From Steinernema hermaphroditum (lineage: Eukaryota; Nematoda; Chromadorea; Rhabditida; Steinernematidae), in NCBI GenBank assembly GCA_030435675.1, contig CM059623.1, forward strand, positions 12,618,092-12,682,091: a stretch of 64,000 bases of DNA, written 5' to 3'. The translations under genes and the position numbers were made by a program. The notes beneath the pieces were generated by a model that was not told the DNA's origin, did not search any database, and saw only the letters and a program-made list of their open reading frames with translations. Positions 11,234-21,756 of the stretch are shown here, in pieces (the stretch's first letter is position 1; every line of letters starts with the position of its first letter).

Positions 11234-11815
11234 TTAATTCTTGGGTCTTAAAGTACATTTCCTAGCCGCTATAAGAGTTGTGCGAGAACACCCAGTCGTG
11301 GTTCGGAAAGTGTTGTTCGGCCCAGGTGAACTTAGTCCATCGGGCTCAGATCCGCCGAGTTGGATGGCCAAATGTCCTTGCTCCACATCCACGCAATTTG
11401 CATCTGTCGTCTTGGACCTCAGAGTCGAACTTCGCGCCTTTTCCGACCGAAGCCAGGGCCGTTTCGTACGCTGCAAGCCCATCTGAAGCGGCTATTGTGA
11501 GCAGCTTCAATCGGCAAGTTCTTCTCATCCGTTGGGGAAGACCATATTAAGGAATCCAGGCCCACGTGCCTCAGCCTTCAGTTTCTTGGACTTCCCTAGC
11601 CTGCTAACCTTTTTCTGGTTCACCAGGAAATGTCCGCAGCTAATTTTGTTGCTTTTGATCTGGATATCTTCGATGATGAGCTTGTGCATGGATTGGATGC
11701 CGATTCCATGGTCGTTCGGCAGCTTTTTCATCGAACGCTCAGGATCCCGTTGGATTTTTTGGACTGCTGAAGTTCTCTCGCAGTCAGTGCTCTTCTTGTA
11801 TAACAATTCCGTTCA
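11234..11815 (-). mobile_element. mariner transposase relic
   Basis: Minus-strand fragments read like a mariner transposase broken by frameshifts and stops. N-terminal helix-turn-helix region: RDPERSMKKLPNDHGIGIQ and a following LVNQKKVSRLGKSKKL. Further along: the WPSNSADLSPMD block that corresponds to the catalytic PDLNPLD motif, in another frame. It begins 28 bp past the ACMSD stop codon on the opposite strand. No terminal repeats identified. Confidence 0.75.
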
Positions 11816-12034
11816 CCCGATACCATAGATGGAATGCATTACGCGCGTTGGCGAAGCTTATTAGCTTCTCATATTCGTGTCTACTTCATCGCTATTCGCT
11901 ACAGCCGCTGTGTGTGGTATTCCATCTTTGCTTTTTATAAATCGAATCAGCAATCGAGTTATTGGTGCCCAACAATGTGTGGCTCTGACCAATGTTTATC
12001 GACCATGATCATAATAATAATAAATAGAAGTACT

Positions 12035-12510
12035 TCAATGTTTTCTCTCACACACGAAGGGATGTTTCTCATCGCAGCCGAGGACAACCCACGATGAATC
12101 CTTGTGCTGAAACATGTATGTACTCTTCCATCATCTCCAAACGGATGTTTTCTTACCGCTACGCATCCTTCACTGGCAGAGGCCTTAGGCGCTCCTTCGG
12201 CCCAGTTACTGTAGTCATCAGACGATCCATCGATCCACGAGTACTTCGTGTCGGCGCCAGCGGGCTTGCGAAGTCCGAGCCAGAAGATGTTTGACTCGGC
12301 GGCGCCAATCTGCTTGAACAGTCTTTGGATAATGCTCTCGGTGCCCTTCCTGTGCAGCGAGACCAACTTGGACTCTTTGCCTTCGCAGAAACTCTCTGCG
12401 TCCTGGAACGACTTCTCGGCGGTAACGAGGATGTAGTTGCCGAAGTCGTGGACGTCTTTGGCGAGCGTAACGGAAACTCCAACGGCAAGGAGGAGGAAGA
12501 CGGCTTTCAT
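12035..12510 (-). CDS. secreted C-type lectin, single domain
   Basis: Two exons, 12510-12157 and 12106-12035, joined over a 50-nt intron (12107-12156), give about 141 aa. A signal peptide (MKAVFLLLAVGVSVTLA) is followed by one C-type lectin-like domain: SFQDAESFCEGKESKLVSLH, IFWLGLRKPAG, YSWIDGSSDDYSNWAEGAP, GCVA, then WVVLGCDEKHPFVCERKH at the C-terminus. The WIDG and the closing C...C pattern are the fold signature. The usual EPN/QPD sugar-binding triplet is not evident, so carbohydrate binding is uncertain. TATAAAA lies at 12568-12574 and a TGATAAG GATA site at 12644-12650, pointing to intestinal expression, as for many nematode immune lectins (inference). A truncated duplicate lies at 18419. 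Confidence 0.92.
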
Positions 12511-12567
12511 TCTGACTGGGGAGGTGAACTAGGGCAGAAGGATGATGACTACTTGTTGGTAGTGCAG

Positions 12568-12574
12568 TTTTATA
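12568..12574 (-). promoter_or_regulatory. TATA box of C-type lectin
   Basis: TATAAAA on the minus strand, 58 nt upstream of the start codon; retained in the duplicate at 18419-18826. Confidence 0.6.
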
Positions 12575-12640
12575 AGGACCTCCAAAGCGTATCATCTCTG
12601 TTTGTCACCTATTTTTCTTGAGTATATCAGTCTGGCAATT

Positions 12641-12652
12641 CTCTGATAAGAG
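12641..12652. promoter_or_regulatory. GATA-factor site upstream of C-type lectin
   Basis: CTCTGATAAGAG contains TGATAAG, the extended core for intestinal GATA factors, 131 nt upstream of the lectin start. Preserved in the duplicate near 18760. Confidence 0.5.
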
Positions 12653-12710
12653 GACGGCTGATCGTACTTTATTTGATCAGTAAATGGGTGTGAGAGTCAA
12701 GGGTGTTCGT

Positions 12711-13458
12711 CAGGTGGCGCGAAATAATAATCGGCAAAGAGGGTTTATAAAACCGCAGATGTCATAATGTATCTGTGATTGTGTTTCTAGCTTTCGAGAA
12801 GCAATCATATTGTTCAAATCGTCTAGGAGATCGTCGTTAGCTTCCGCCACATGGACGTTTGTCTGCTGATAAAAATTCCACGGAACGTCTGCGCTCTTCA
12901 AATCCATGTCCGAAAACAAAGACGCTCAGAACCCAAAGCACAGATTCTTCCTTGTACTTTAACGGATCGTATGATCTGTTAAATATTTGAGTACAATTAT
13001 GGCTATGTCCAAATTGTTAGGGGTGTGACAGAGAGAGAGGGTTGGGGACCCCGATTAAAAATGAGACATAAAAACGAGCATTGTCATACATTACAATGTC
13101 ATACAATGTGTACATTGTCATTTAGACATTGTCGCATTTGTGCACAAAATCTTTTGAAGATCAGCCATGAAATCAAGATTTGCCATGGAAAAGGACAATA
13201 GCGTTCAAGTGGCCCTTTAAAGATGGTAGATGAACGATTCATCAGTCCACTCGACATGACGATCTCGATTTTTTTAGTAAAATGTCGAATTTCGAATTGA
13301 CTTCTTTGTCTTCTACAAATTCGCATCCACTGATTCACATCAAAAATCGTCCACATCAAATCGCTCTTTTGTATGCCCAACTGTTTTCATCCTCCCCGAA
13401 CCTTCCCTCCCCTGATACATCTGTCAAAATGACAACAAACCTCCAGTGTTTCAAAGTG
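12711..13458. other. intergenic, no supported gene
   Basis: Open stretches at 12710-12919 and 13099-13380 (minus) show no domain. The second contains EWTDES-like residues in another frame, reminiscent of a transposase, but is too broken to call. 13082-13135 has short ACATTGTCAT-type repeats. Confidence 0.4.
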
Positions 13459-13465
13459 TATAAAA
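13459..13465 (+). promoter_or_regulatory. TATA box of ShKT peptide gene
   Basis: TATAAAA, 60 nt upstream of the chosen ATG at 13525, same spacing as in the lectin gene. Confidence 0.6.
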
Positions 13466-13524
13466 CCGGGCTCACCCACGGATTCTCCATCAGTTTGACT
13501 GACTTCGTTCCGACTCTTCTCGAC

Positions 13525-13744
13525 ATGAAGCTTCTCGCCATTATTTTCGTCATCTTCTGCGCCTTCTTCGCCTTCTCTGAGGCTGCCAAGTGCGCTGACG
13601 AGAGTACCGTACCCACTTAGAGAGGTGTTCCAACGAGATCTCGTTTCAGGCGAGAACTGTAAGTACCTCAAGCCGTTCTGCAACGACTTCAAGTATGAGG
13701 ACATGCTCGCCGTCAAGTGCGCTGCCACGTGCAATAAGTGCTGA
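13525..13744 (+). CDS. small secreted ShKT-domain peptide
   Basis: Two exons (13525-13603, 13650-13744) over a 46-nt intron give 57 aa. A signal peptide of about 20 residues is followed by a single six-cysteine ShKT module spanning nearly the whole mature peptide. Cys spacing is C-6-C-6-C-12-C-3-C-2-C, with the conserved Asp two residues after the first Cys and the closing CxxxCxxC. ShKT modules are common in nematode secreted proteins, alone or attached to enzymes; here it stands alone, as in short channel-blocking or defence peptides, but no activity can be read from sequence. The start was chosen for the signal peptide and TATA spacing; the longer upstream ORF lacks both. The splice was placed by phase, since other GT choices break the Cys pattern. 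Confidence 0.85.
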
Positions 13745-13944
13745 GAGCACAGTCCAAGCCATGTCGTAGAGTCACCATCTTCGTCGTCGTCATCTGGTCA
13801 TCGTCGTCATTTGTCATCTGTCACATTTTCGAGCATATTATCCCGATAAATTGAGCATCGCATTTGGCAACCAGTAGGCCAGTAGTCTATTTCGGTAGGT
13901 ATAGAAAAAGCCCAAACTGTCATCAGATTTGGTATAATCACGAC

Positions 13945-13987
13945 TTGACTGTCACGCAGCTACGCGACACAGCTGTGCGACAGTCAA
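13945..13987. repeat. imperfect inverted repeat
   Basis: TTGACTGTCACGCAGC and GCTGTGCGACAGTCAA face each other over a short loop with two mismatches. Further copies of the TTGACTGTC core follow at 14005. Possibly a foldback element remnant. Confidence 0.5.
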
Positions 13988-14244
13988 CTTGAAGCTAAGA
14001 GACAGTTGACTTAACCTACATGGCATGTTCCAAAAAATTTTTTCTGATGATGGTTTGATAGCCCGATCCAAAAGCATCATGACTTTGCAGTTTTATTCGC
14101 TTTTGCTTAAATAGTCATACATAGACAAGCTAAGCGACACCAAAAAGGGCGTTTTGTGTCGCGCAGAGTATAAATGGGCCTTAAGTGGTTTGGACCATTA
14201 TGTTGCTTGGCACCAAGCACTGAATTCCATTCAGCGCCAATAGG

Positions 14245-16598
14245 ATGGATCGAATTCGGACGTTTCTCCTGCTGCTTCTCGCACTTCAAGTATTTTTTTT
14301 TGGCTTAAATGAAATTTTCGGTTTAACTGATTAAATAGATGGCTTAGTAATTTTTGATCTTTCATTTGTGCCCCCAGCGATCGGTCGGGTCGTCCACTCC
14401 CTCTCTCACTCGAGGCTGTCTGAGCCGAATGAGTTAAGTGAGCGGTCGTTCTCGGCCGTCGTTGTTGGCGCATTTGCCAAGAAGACCGTCACAATCGCCC
14501 GACTCCACCCGCGCGTCCAGAGAAGCCGAAGAAGCGTTGCAACTCCGATGGCGATAGCAGTGATGAGAAGGTCGACATTGACCAATCCAGTGACAGCAGC
14601 GATGATTCCGATTAATGTTGCAATTAATATTTGTTCCTTGAGTGTTCTTTGCGTGCACTTGAGTGCACCCCGTTTCAACTCACCTTTCGACATTGCTATT
14701 CTCTTGTTTATTAATATAAATTTGTTGGTTACTACTTTTTGGCGGTCTTTTTTTGGCGGTTCCGCCGGCACACCATGGCCGCCACTGTATACTTGACGAA
14801 CATCTGGAATCTGGAATATGCTTTGCCAGATCGTTTCTCTAGAATGCACGCATGAACACTGTGCACCTTTAAATGTTCCCTTGTTAGTACACTCTATGTA
14901 TGTATGTACAGGGTGTTTCATAAGTTCTGTGCCTAGAAATGAGCATATCTCGAATTTAATGCCTAAAAACGAGCATATCTCGCCGAAAATTCAATGGATT
15001 CGCACGAAAATTGGCAGATATATGAACTGTAAACCGGAAAACAGCAATCTGCAATGACTGTTCGAAATCGCCGCTTTTAGCAAAAAAAAAGGCTTCAAAG
15101 CGTTTCTTTAAATTCTTTCCTTTTCGACTATGCAATTCAGCTGAGGACTTATGTCCGCTGCCAACCAACGTTCGCTTTAAAATTAACGCCCTCAAAAGAT
15201 GTATTTTTTTCTAGATATTTTCATTTAGGTCGCCGCCAGAATCAGATTTATCCACCTTGGCATTCAGTACGACGCGACGTTCGATCCTGGAAGCACGGTG
15301 GGCAGTGTTTGGGAGTGTTCCGTCCAGGCCTTCTACGCAAAGAGGATAGGCTTCCGGATTAACGTCGTAGAGAAGGGCATGACATGCGCGCTGCTCAAGA
15401 GTTTCAATCGATTTCGATCGGTCTCTGGCAAGAACGTTCGCGACTACATACTGAATACGAATTTTGATGCCGAGTGCGACCAAAACAAAAACCGTATGTT
15501 ATTAGTATTATTGAATATGCATCAATTTGCCCAAATCAGCGTCCTAAATCCTTGTCAAGTGTAACCTTCAGATGCGACCCTTTGCCTTAACATTTGGATT
15601 AGCAAAATTTCGATCAAAATGCTTATCTGCCCTCTGCCAACATAACATCGGTGTGGCCTTTCGGATGGAGAAAGCAATAACCCCACAGGCGTCAAGAATG
15701 GCTCACAAGATGATAGTTGGAAAAAGCAAAGTGACAATAGAGCAGAACGTTACTGAGACACTGAGACAAAAATTGGAAGTTAATGTAACAGCGAATTTAA
15801 GAACAACAAGAACATACCACTTATGTCGTATTTTGTTACAAATACCACATTTTACAGCTGCTGACTATTTAACCGGGCCTTGTGGATCGTTTGGAAATGG
15901 CTGCGCACTGTTGGAGAAAATTGTAAGTAATTTTTGCTCACTTTGCATGGATATGCATAATAATCGTTGCAGAAAGACTACTGCGTCTTCGTTGGAGGCA
16001 ATTGCATTTGTAAGTGATGCTCCCAAAGTACAATAGCCAAACAAAATTGTAGAAAATTTCGCTTTGGCTACTCTAGTCGTTGTGTTCCTCATCGTTCATA
16101 ATTTCAGCGGACCAAGGCTTAGTTGATGCACTGAACTGTCCGTCGGGTCAAGAAAGGGTCGGAGCGAGGAAGGACAAGGTTATCTGCTGCCCTGAAGGAG
16201 AGCAGTTTGCGGAAGAGAAAAATGGAAAGACCTTCTGCTGTCCAAATGAGACGATATTGAAGGAGTTGGTTGATGAACAACCCGTCTGCTGCGCTCCCTC
16301 TGATAACTACGTGTTAGGATCTGCCACGTGCTGCCCACAAGGCAAGTCCTGGAAAGTTGGTGCAATGGGCATTGCGGGCTGCTGTGAATATGGCAGACAG
16401 CCAGCGTTTTCGAGCGACGGTTACTCCGAAGGCTGCTGCCCCCCTGGTGAAGTATTCGCCGAACAGGACGACGACATTGAATACTGTTGTCCCGAAGGCA
16501 AGGAGTACAAGGGTTTCCACAAGGAAAAGGCCATATGCTGTGAAAGCGGACAAGAAGCGATAATGGACTATGAAGGAGATATGATTTGTGGCAATTAG
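14245..16598 (+). CDS. secreted protein with CW/PAN-like N-part and eight CC-doublet repeats
   Basis: Exon 1 (14245-14289) encodes a signal peptide (MDRIRTFLLLLLALQ) and follows a TATAAAT box at about 14169. Exon 2 begins at 15229 with residues resembling a nematode CW/PAN-like fold (SVWECSVQAFYAKRIG, then TCALLKSF). The middle, about 15494-15857, is unresolved: two alternative splices are possible. The 3' end is clear: exons 15858-15922, 15973-16009 and 16108-16598. This last part carries eight Cys-Cys doublets spaced 12-25 residues, several as CCPEG/CCPPG, with acidic linkers, ending MICGN. I do not know a named family with this arrangement; the doublets suggest a compact disulfide-rich extracellular protein. 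Intron 1 (939 nt) holds a possible antisense ORF and one mariner-like end at 14909. Confidence 0.7.
14406..14693 (-). CDS. possible small two-helix membrane protein (hypothetical)
   Basis: A 95-aa open frame starting MSKGELKRG, with two adjacent hydrophobic stretches (ILIATLIGIIAAVTGLV and LLITAIAIGVATLLRLLW). It lies antisense in intron 1 of the CC-doublet gene. Its 3' third overlaps a dispersed repeat also found near 19640-19730 and 32560-32600, which argues it may be chance or repeat-derived. No family recognised. Confidence 0.3.
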   Translation of the reverse strand: MSKGELKRGALKCTQRTLKEQILIATLIGIIAAVTGLVNVDLLITAIAIGVATLLRLLWTRGWSRAIVTVFLANAPTTTAENDRSLNSFGSDSLE

Positions 16599-16951
16599 AC
16601 CAGACTTGTTTGTACTGGTGGTTCTTTTAGTAGTAGCTGTCTGCTTTCGGCTGATACGTTTGTTCGGTGATATATAGGGTTGGTGCAGTGAAAATGGGGT
16701 CTTATTCGCAGTGATTTTTTTTGCGATGGATTTCTCCCATCTTCCACGACCTTCTATATAGACAGTCTATGTTAAACCCTTTAAATAACCTTGTGTTGTC
16801 TATATTGTCAGTCTCTCGACTAGGTGTACCATAAATCAGTTGTGTTGCAGTTGTCTTTGTCATTGTGATCTGTAAGTACTCCAATTTGGCACACTTTAAT
16901 CAACCCCAAAAGAAACTTTTGGCACATTTTAATCAGCTCCAAAAGGAACTT
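16599..16951. other. intergenic spacer between convergent genes
   Basis: Holds the 3' flanks of the CC-doublet gene and PCYT1. CACATTTTAATCA occurs twice near 16898 and 16923, a short tandem duplication. No gene seen. Confidence 0.4.
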
Positions 16952-17923
16952 TCAACCGCGTGGCTTCCTCTCAATACGAACGTTCTCTTTGCACCCCCCT
17001 TCGTCCTTTCCACGTGTATCTTCAACCAGATCCGGCATCTTCGCACTATCGCCACCCTTCGCCCACCACTCCCAGAAGTCGGCGCCTCTCTTCCACAAGT
17101 TTTCCACCTCGTTCTGCAGTTGATATCGACTGGCCTGAAATCAGCCCTCACAGTTGATTCCAAAGTTCTTTAGATACCGAAAGAAGACTGAGGTTCATGT
17201 CGTGGCGCGATAGACCACGGCGCAGATTGCGCTTCACGTAGATGTCATAGTCTCGCACGATCCTGCTCACGACGTCAGTGGTGGAGACTCCTAGGAGAAG
17301 TTAAGAAAGTGTTTACCGTGCATCTAACCTTCAGTCCTCTTCGTCTCAACGTACATCCCTGCGTCTTTGAACTTCTGGTAAAGATCGCTTGAGCCGGGCG
17401 CCACATAAGGCACGCTGTCATGCGCCATGAAGTCGATCTGAAACGACGAGCCAGTTTAGTTTAGAACTTAAAGATTCTGTCCATCTATGACGATTGCGCG
17501 GCGTACCTTCATTTCTTTGACGTAGTCCCACGTTACAACATAAGGAACATTCTTGTAGACTTCGTCAACGTAGCGACAGTGGCGCATCTGCTCGAAACGT
17601 TCGTCTTCCAAATAGACGGTTGGGCCCTTGAGACGATGCGTCTCCTCGTCGCCACACACTCCTGCTATTAAGTACACATTGGGAAAGGCGTTCTTCGCCT
17701 GCATGAGCTGATTGGCATGACCGTGGTGGAATAGGTCGTAGATTCCATCGCACATGATTCGGACCGGGCGACCAGCTAAAAACAGAGAAGGCGATGAGAC
17801 TGAAGGACATGTCCTACCGGTGTTGTTCATGGCCATCTCCCAGGTGATTTTCTTGGAATAGTCCACTTTTGCGCGGCGTTCCACCGCTTCCGGATCGTCA
17901 CTGAACGGCGCCGGATGGAGCAT
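16952..17923 (-). CDS. PCYT1: choline-phosphate cytidylyltransferase (CCT)
   Basis: Rate-limiting enzyme of the CDP-choline route: CTP plus phosphocholine gives CDP-choline for phosphatidylcholine. Five exons (17923-17818, 17775-17507, 17437-17329, 17290-17178, 17134-16952) join to 259 aa. Visible: catalytic start [18 protein letters not shown] with the HxGH nucleotidyl-transfer motif (about residues 38-56), [46 protein letters not shown], and the [14 protein letters not shown] signature (about 158-171). A short amphipathic C-terminal segment ([19 protein letters not shown]) is where the lipid-sensing helix should be. The long Ser/Pro phosphorylation tail of vertebrate CCT is missing. The start was chosen because a strong acceptor (TTCATTCAG) ends 2 nt before this ATG, as in trans-spliced nematode genes. 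Confidence 0.93.
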
Positions 17924-18133
17924 CTCTGAATGAAGGAACAAGGCTAAGAGTCAGATAATGAAATTTTAAATCGATTCACAACGGGTTCGTGATCATTTCG
18001 ATTAGTGTTTAAGGACATGAATATAAGCATCTCAGAATGGAACCTTCCGCCTTAGATCGACCTGAAAATTGACCAACAGGTGGGCACGTATTAATGGATG
18101 CTAACCCCAACCCGGTGCGTCGGATTATACGGG

Positions 18134-18418
18134 CACCTGATGTGTTCGGTTACCGGTCAACCGAAACCAACCGAAAAATCGCTCCAACCCATTTTCCTAC
18201 GTAATATTGGGTCGTTCTTTTTTCCTAAAAAAGCGATATTTTCAGTGGAACGACCCAATATATGTGACCTTGCCTTAACACACAAAACGTAGCAACGAAA
18301 AAGTCAATTCATTGGCAGTGAAATAGCGGTCAAAAAGAACCAGATAATGACAAGGAGTCCCTCATTGCAGTGATGGGAACTCGAGCCGATTTCGCAATCC
18401 GAGCCGATTTCGCAATCC
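18134..18418. repeat. left copy of a ~275-bp direct repeat
   Basis: Near-identical to 18829-19103, from CACCTGATGTGTTCGG to CGATTTCGCAATCCG. The left copy ends with an extra CGAGCCGATTTCGCAATC duplication. Each copy contains a palindromic mini-element. Together they bracket the lectin-derived insert. Confidence 0.85.
18204..18261. mobile_element. 58-bp palindromic mini-element (mariner-like ends)
   Basis: ATATTGGGTCGTTC and its exact reverse complement GAACGACCCAATAT face each other across 30 bp, next to TA. A copy with one arm mismatch lies at about 18898-18955 in the right direct repeat. Confidence 0.6.
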
Positions 18419-18826
18419 GGCGCCAATCTGCTTGAACAGTCTTTGGATAATGCTCTCGGTGCCCTTCCTGTGCAGCGAGACCAACTTGGACTCTTTGCCT
18501 TCGCAGAAACTCTCTGCGTCCTGGAACGACTTCTCGGCGGTAACGAGGATGTAGTTGCCGAAGTCGTGGACGTCTTTGGCGAGCGTAACGGAAACTCCAA
18601 CGGCAAGGAGGAGGAAGACGGCTTTCATTCTGACTGAAGAGGTGGACCAGGGCAGAAGGATGATGACTACTTGTTGGTAGTGCAGTTTTATAAGGACTTC
18701 GAAAGCGTATCATCTCTGTTTGTCACCTATTTTTCTTGAGTATATCAGTCTAGCAATACTCTGATAAGAAGACGACTGATCGTACTTTATTTGATCAGTA
18801 AATGGGTGTGAGAGTCAAGGGTGTTC
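18419..18826 (-). pseudogene. truncated duplicate of the C-type lectin gene (promoter plus 5' half)
   Basis: Corresponds base for base to 12301-12708 (408 nt in both). It covers the promoter with TATA and GATA sites, the start codon (18626-18628) and the first 69-70 codons, through IQRLFKQIGA. The reading frame then runs into unrelated repeat sequence and stops after about 18 foreign residues. The C-terminal half of the lectin fold, including all closing cysteines, is absent. The coding part appears identical to the parent, while the non-coding part shows several substitutions. It could still be transcribed, since the promoter is intact. Confidence 0.88.
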
Positions 18827-18828
18827 TT

Positions 18829-19103
18829 CACCTGATGTGTTCGGTTACAGGTCAACCGAAACCAACCGAAAAATCGCTCCAACCCATTTTTCCTACGTAA
18901 TATTGGGTCGTTCTTTTTTCCTAAAAAAGCGATATTTTCAGTGGAACGACTCAATATATGTGACCTTGCCTTAACACACAAAACGTAGCAACGAAAAGGT
19001 CAATTCATTGGCAGTGAAATAGCGGTCAAAAAGAACCAGATAATGACAAGGAGTCCCTCATTGCAGTGATGGGAACTCGAGCCGATTTCGCAATCCGAGC
19101 CGG
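18829..19103. repeat. right copy of the ~275-bp direct repeat
   Basis: See 18134-18418; only scattered substitutions and a few 1-nt indels between the two. It joins directly to the end of the lectin-derived insert. Confidence 0.85.
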
Positions 19104-19166
19104 CTCCGGATCGGATTGCATGAACCGACTCCCGAGCCGACAATATATACCAAGGAAAATTTCGAC

Positions 19167-19279
19167 CGTTCGCGGGGAGCGGTAATAAGAGCGCAGACGA
19201 CGAGAGACAATTGTCATACAGCGGCGGAGCCACAGGCATCCGATTTTCTCTCGTCGTCTGTTACCGCTCCCCGCGAACG
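19167..19279. repeat. inverted-repeat element
   Basis: CGTTCGCGGGGAGCGGTAA at the left and TTACCGCTCCCCGCGAACG at the right are exact inverses. An inner pair (AGACGACGAGAG / CTCTCGTCGTCT) continues the foldback with a small offset. Confidence 0.75.
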
Positions 19280-19801
19280 ATCGGGCTCCGGCTCAGTTCC
19301 GATCTCTGCCTCATTGTCATAACAACAAAGTGGAACGTGGCTAGCAACAGAATAATAACAAAGTGGACCGTGGCAACTGAACAAATGAACTGTTATCAGA
19401 TTCAGTGCGGTGAGCAGGAGTCGACTCCAACTCGCCACGTCGATTCCGAACAGGTGATTTGTCCTTTGTTATAGAGGGAGTGATAAGATGTTTATGTCCC
19501 CTGTGCTATCAGCTGCGACTTGAACCGAAGCTAACAGGTTACACTGTGTAGAAATGAGAGATACCGTAATCAAGAGAAGTTTAATTATCATTGTGTCAAA
19601 AACCGGCCGTGCAACGACGTGCCGACAAAAAAGACAACTCATCAATCACACGTCTTCCATTTGTGCAGTCAGCGATCGGGTCGTCCACTGAGGCTTCTGA
19701 GCCGACGGTCAGTGAGCGAGAGTATTGTGAACTTAGGGATCACTTAGTGCTTATCACAGACGCCATCTTCTATGTAACAACATAATATACACAATTCCAT
19801 T

Positions 19802-20286
19802 TACAGGGTATCCCAAAAGTTCGGATAAATTTTTCCTTGTAATGTTTTTGTTGATTTTTCGCGTTGTGTTTTGTGTTTCTTGATATATTCGTGTTCTACG
19901 CCTTATTCTGGACTAGAAAATACTGTTATTTGTTGTTATTGAGCTGATATTCCAGAAGAAAATGGGTAAAGAAGAAACAACGACCCAGTGAAATGGTCAG
20001 CTCCGGCCGTCTGGGACAAGAACATTTGACCGCCTCGTTCGCCTGATCTCAATCCTCTGGAGTTCTCTATGTGGTCAATCCTAGAGGACAAGATCTCGGG
20101 AACCCGATTCGGAACCTTCGAAGCCGATGCAGGCCTGCATCGCCGCGAAGACATTTTGAACAGTACTATGGTTCGGCAGTATTGTACGAATATTTAGAGC
20201 ATAAAAGCGTTGAATTTGCTTCTGTGGGGCTTGAGATATAACTGTTTTCATTTTTTCATTTAACCGAACTTTTGGTACACCCTGTA
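19802..20286. mobile_element. internally deleted mariner, 485 bp
   Basis: Terminal repeats CAGGGTATCCCAAAAGTTCG and, inverted at the right end, CAGGGTGTACCAAAAGTTCG, both at TA. Inside, the plus strand retains the mariner catalytic block DLNPLEFSMWSILEDKISG and downstream residues (FEADAGLHRREDILN). The N-terminal two thirds of the transposase is gone. Confidence 0.82.
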
Positions 20287-21756
20287 TATCATATTTGTGT
20301 TTTTTAATTCCTTAGCTTTGCTCTCTTTCGGCTTCAGTTTATCCCAAATCTCAGATTTTAGTTTCGGGTGATCCGACTTCTTATCCGAACCGATAGACCG
20401 ACAAATTCTGACCTCGCTTCCTTTCAGGAAACATGTGCAATAAAACGATTTTTAAAATGTTCTCTGAACGAAATGACATGCGATTTCACCTGTCCGCACC
20501 ATAATCCAAATCAAGCGGTACAATGTATGCTGTGTGAGCTTTTTGTTGCAGCATGCAGAAAATTTAAAAAATGTAGAATGAGATGAAACAAAGATGGGGT
20601 GAGTTAAAGTATGGGCATGAAAGGCTGCAGTAGGAATAAAGGTCCTCTTTCCTGCCCGCTTCTAGTCTTCTGGACTGAAGTGCACGAAACGTGATAAACA
20701 TGTGGATGAGAAATGTAAATGTAAGAAGGAAATTAAGTGGCAATGCACATTGGGTTCTATCACCAAGTACGCTCTGAATTTAGAGGATCTTTAGACCTCA
20801 ACTTACTTAGGAGTAGAAAAAAAGTGCACAGATCACCGCTATCATCGTTATCGCAAAATTTTCGATCGGTCTTTACTCGAATTGATTCAAGCCCGTTTTT
20901 TCAAATTCTGTGCACCACTTGAGTCGGGCGTGCATACGTCATTTTCACACCCCTCCTCCCACAGAAATTAATCACAGAATCATCTAAAAAAGGATGTACA
21001 CGCAGTGAAACATGTGCAATGATATCACGACACGTCATAAGACACGTTATCGTTGCAAGCCTGTTTGCAAACGTCGATGTTGATCGTCGACGCACCTGAC
21101 AGGACCCTCCCACCAGTAACGACGTCCCGCGCGCCGCCGGCTGTCCTAACCATCGCCGACTTCCTCGTTTTTTAATTTTTTGCATGCTGCAACGAAGAGC
21201 TCGCATGGCATACATTGCACGTCTACTGCTTGATTTGGGTTACGGTGCGGAGAGGTGATTCACTTCCGGCTCTCTCCTCCATCTCCCGCCCTCCCCCCTT
21301 GCTTCTCATGTTTGAGTAATCGCGTTTATTGTTTACATAAACGGGTCAGCTAGGTGTATAATCCCAGGACACCTTAGAGCACGCAAAGAGGAACTCGAAT
21401 GAGACCCTTCTGGGTTGGACACAGCTTTCTTGTCTAGTAAAGTGATCTTTGTGATACTCCAAGAGAGTACGCAGCATCACATCACGGACTGGTTCATAGT
21501 TGACGAAATTCACATGCTCATTCACGACCTGCAACCTAGAGTTGTGCCTTATTCTTTATCCAAAATTCGAATTTTTGTTGCGAAACAAAACGAGGTCTTC
21601 AATTCCTCTAATCCGATCGTTCTAACCGGCGTTCAGTGATTCTGGTTTGACACTATCTTATGGAAATCCAAACAAGACGGAGCCATTGACCCCATGCCAC
21701 AGTGCTAATTGAATCTACTGTATTTAAGTGTAGACGGATGCAGTACCGCTGACAAC
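20287..21756. other. intergenic, no gene seen
   Basis: No ORF with a recognisable domain or convincing splice pattern. 21060-21300 is GC-rich and lacks coding signal. Confidence 0.4.

Noticed and set aside
12218..12595. Arg-rich minus ORFs and a 98-codon plus ORF overlapping the lectin
   Set aside because: Other-frame shadows of the lectin exon; the same shadows recur in the duplicate at 18330-18713, as expected for copied DNA.
13099..13380. Possible transposase (EWTDES-like residues) on the minus strand
   Set aside because: Too short, with stops, and no terminal repeats or second catalytic block found.
14909..14940. Mariner-like end TACAGGGTGTTTCATAAG
   Set aside because: No matching inverted end was found within a few kb, so an element cannot be delimited; it was noted only inside the CC-doublet gene's intron.
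20901..21215. 104-codon minus ORF
   Set aside because: No domain, signal or splice partner, and unusual Arg-rich composition typical of chance ORFs in GC-rich DNA.
21296..21320. TGTTTGAG as part of a spliced-leader RNA gene
   Set aside because: Only the last eight bases match; no Sm site or upstream leader sequence around it.
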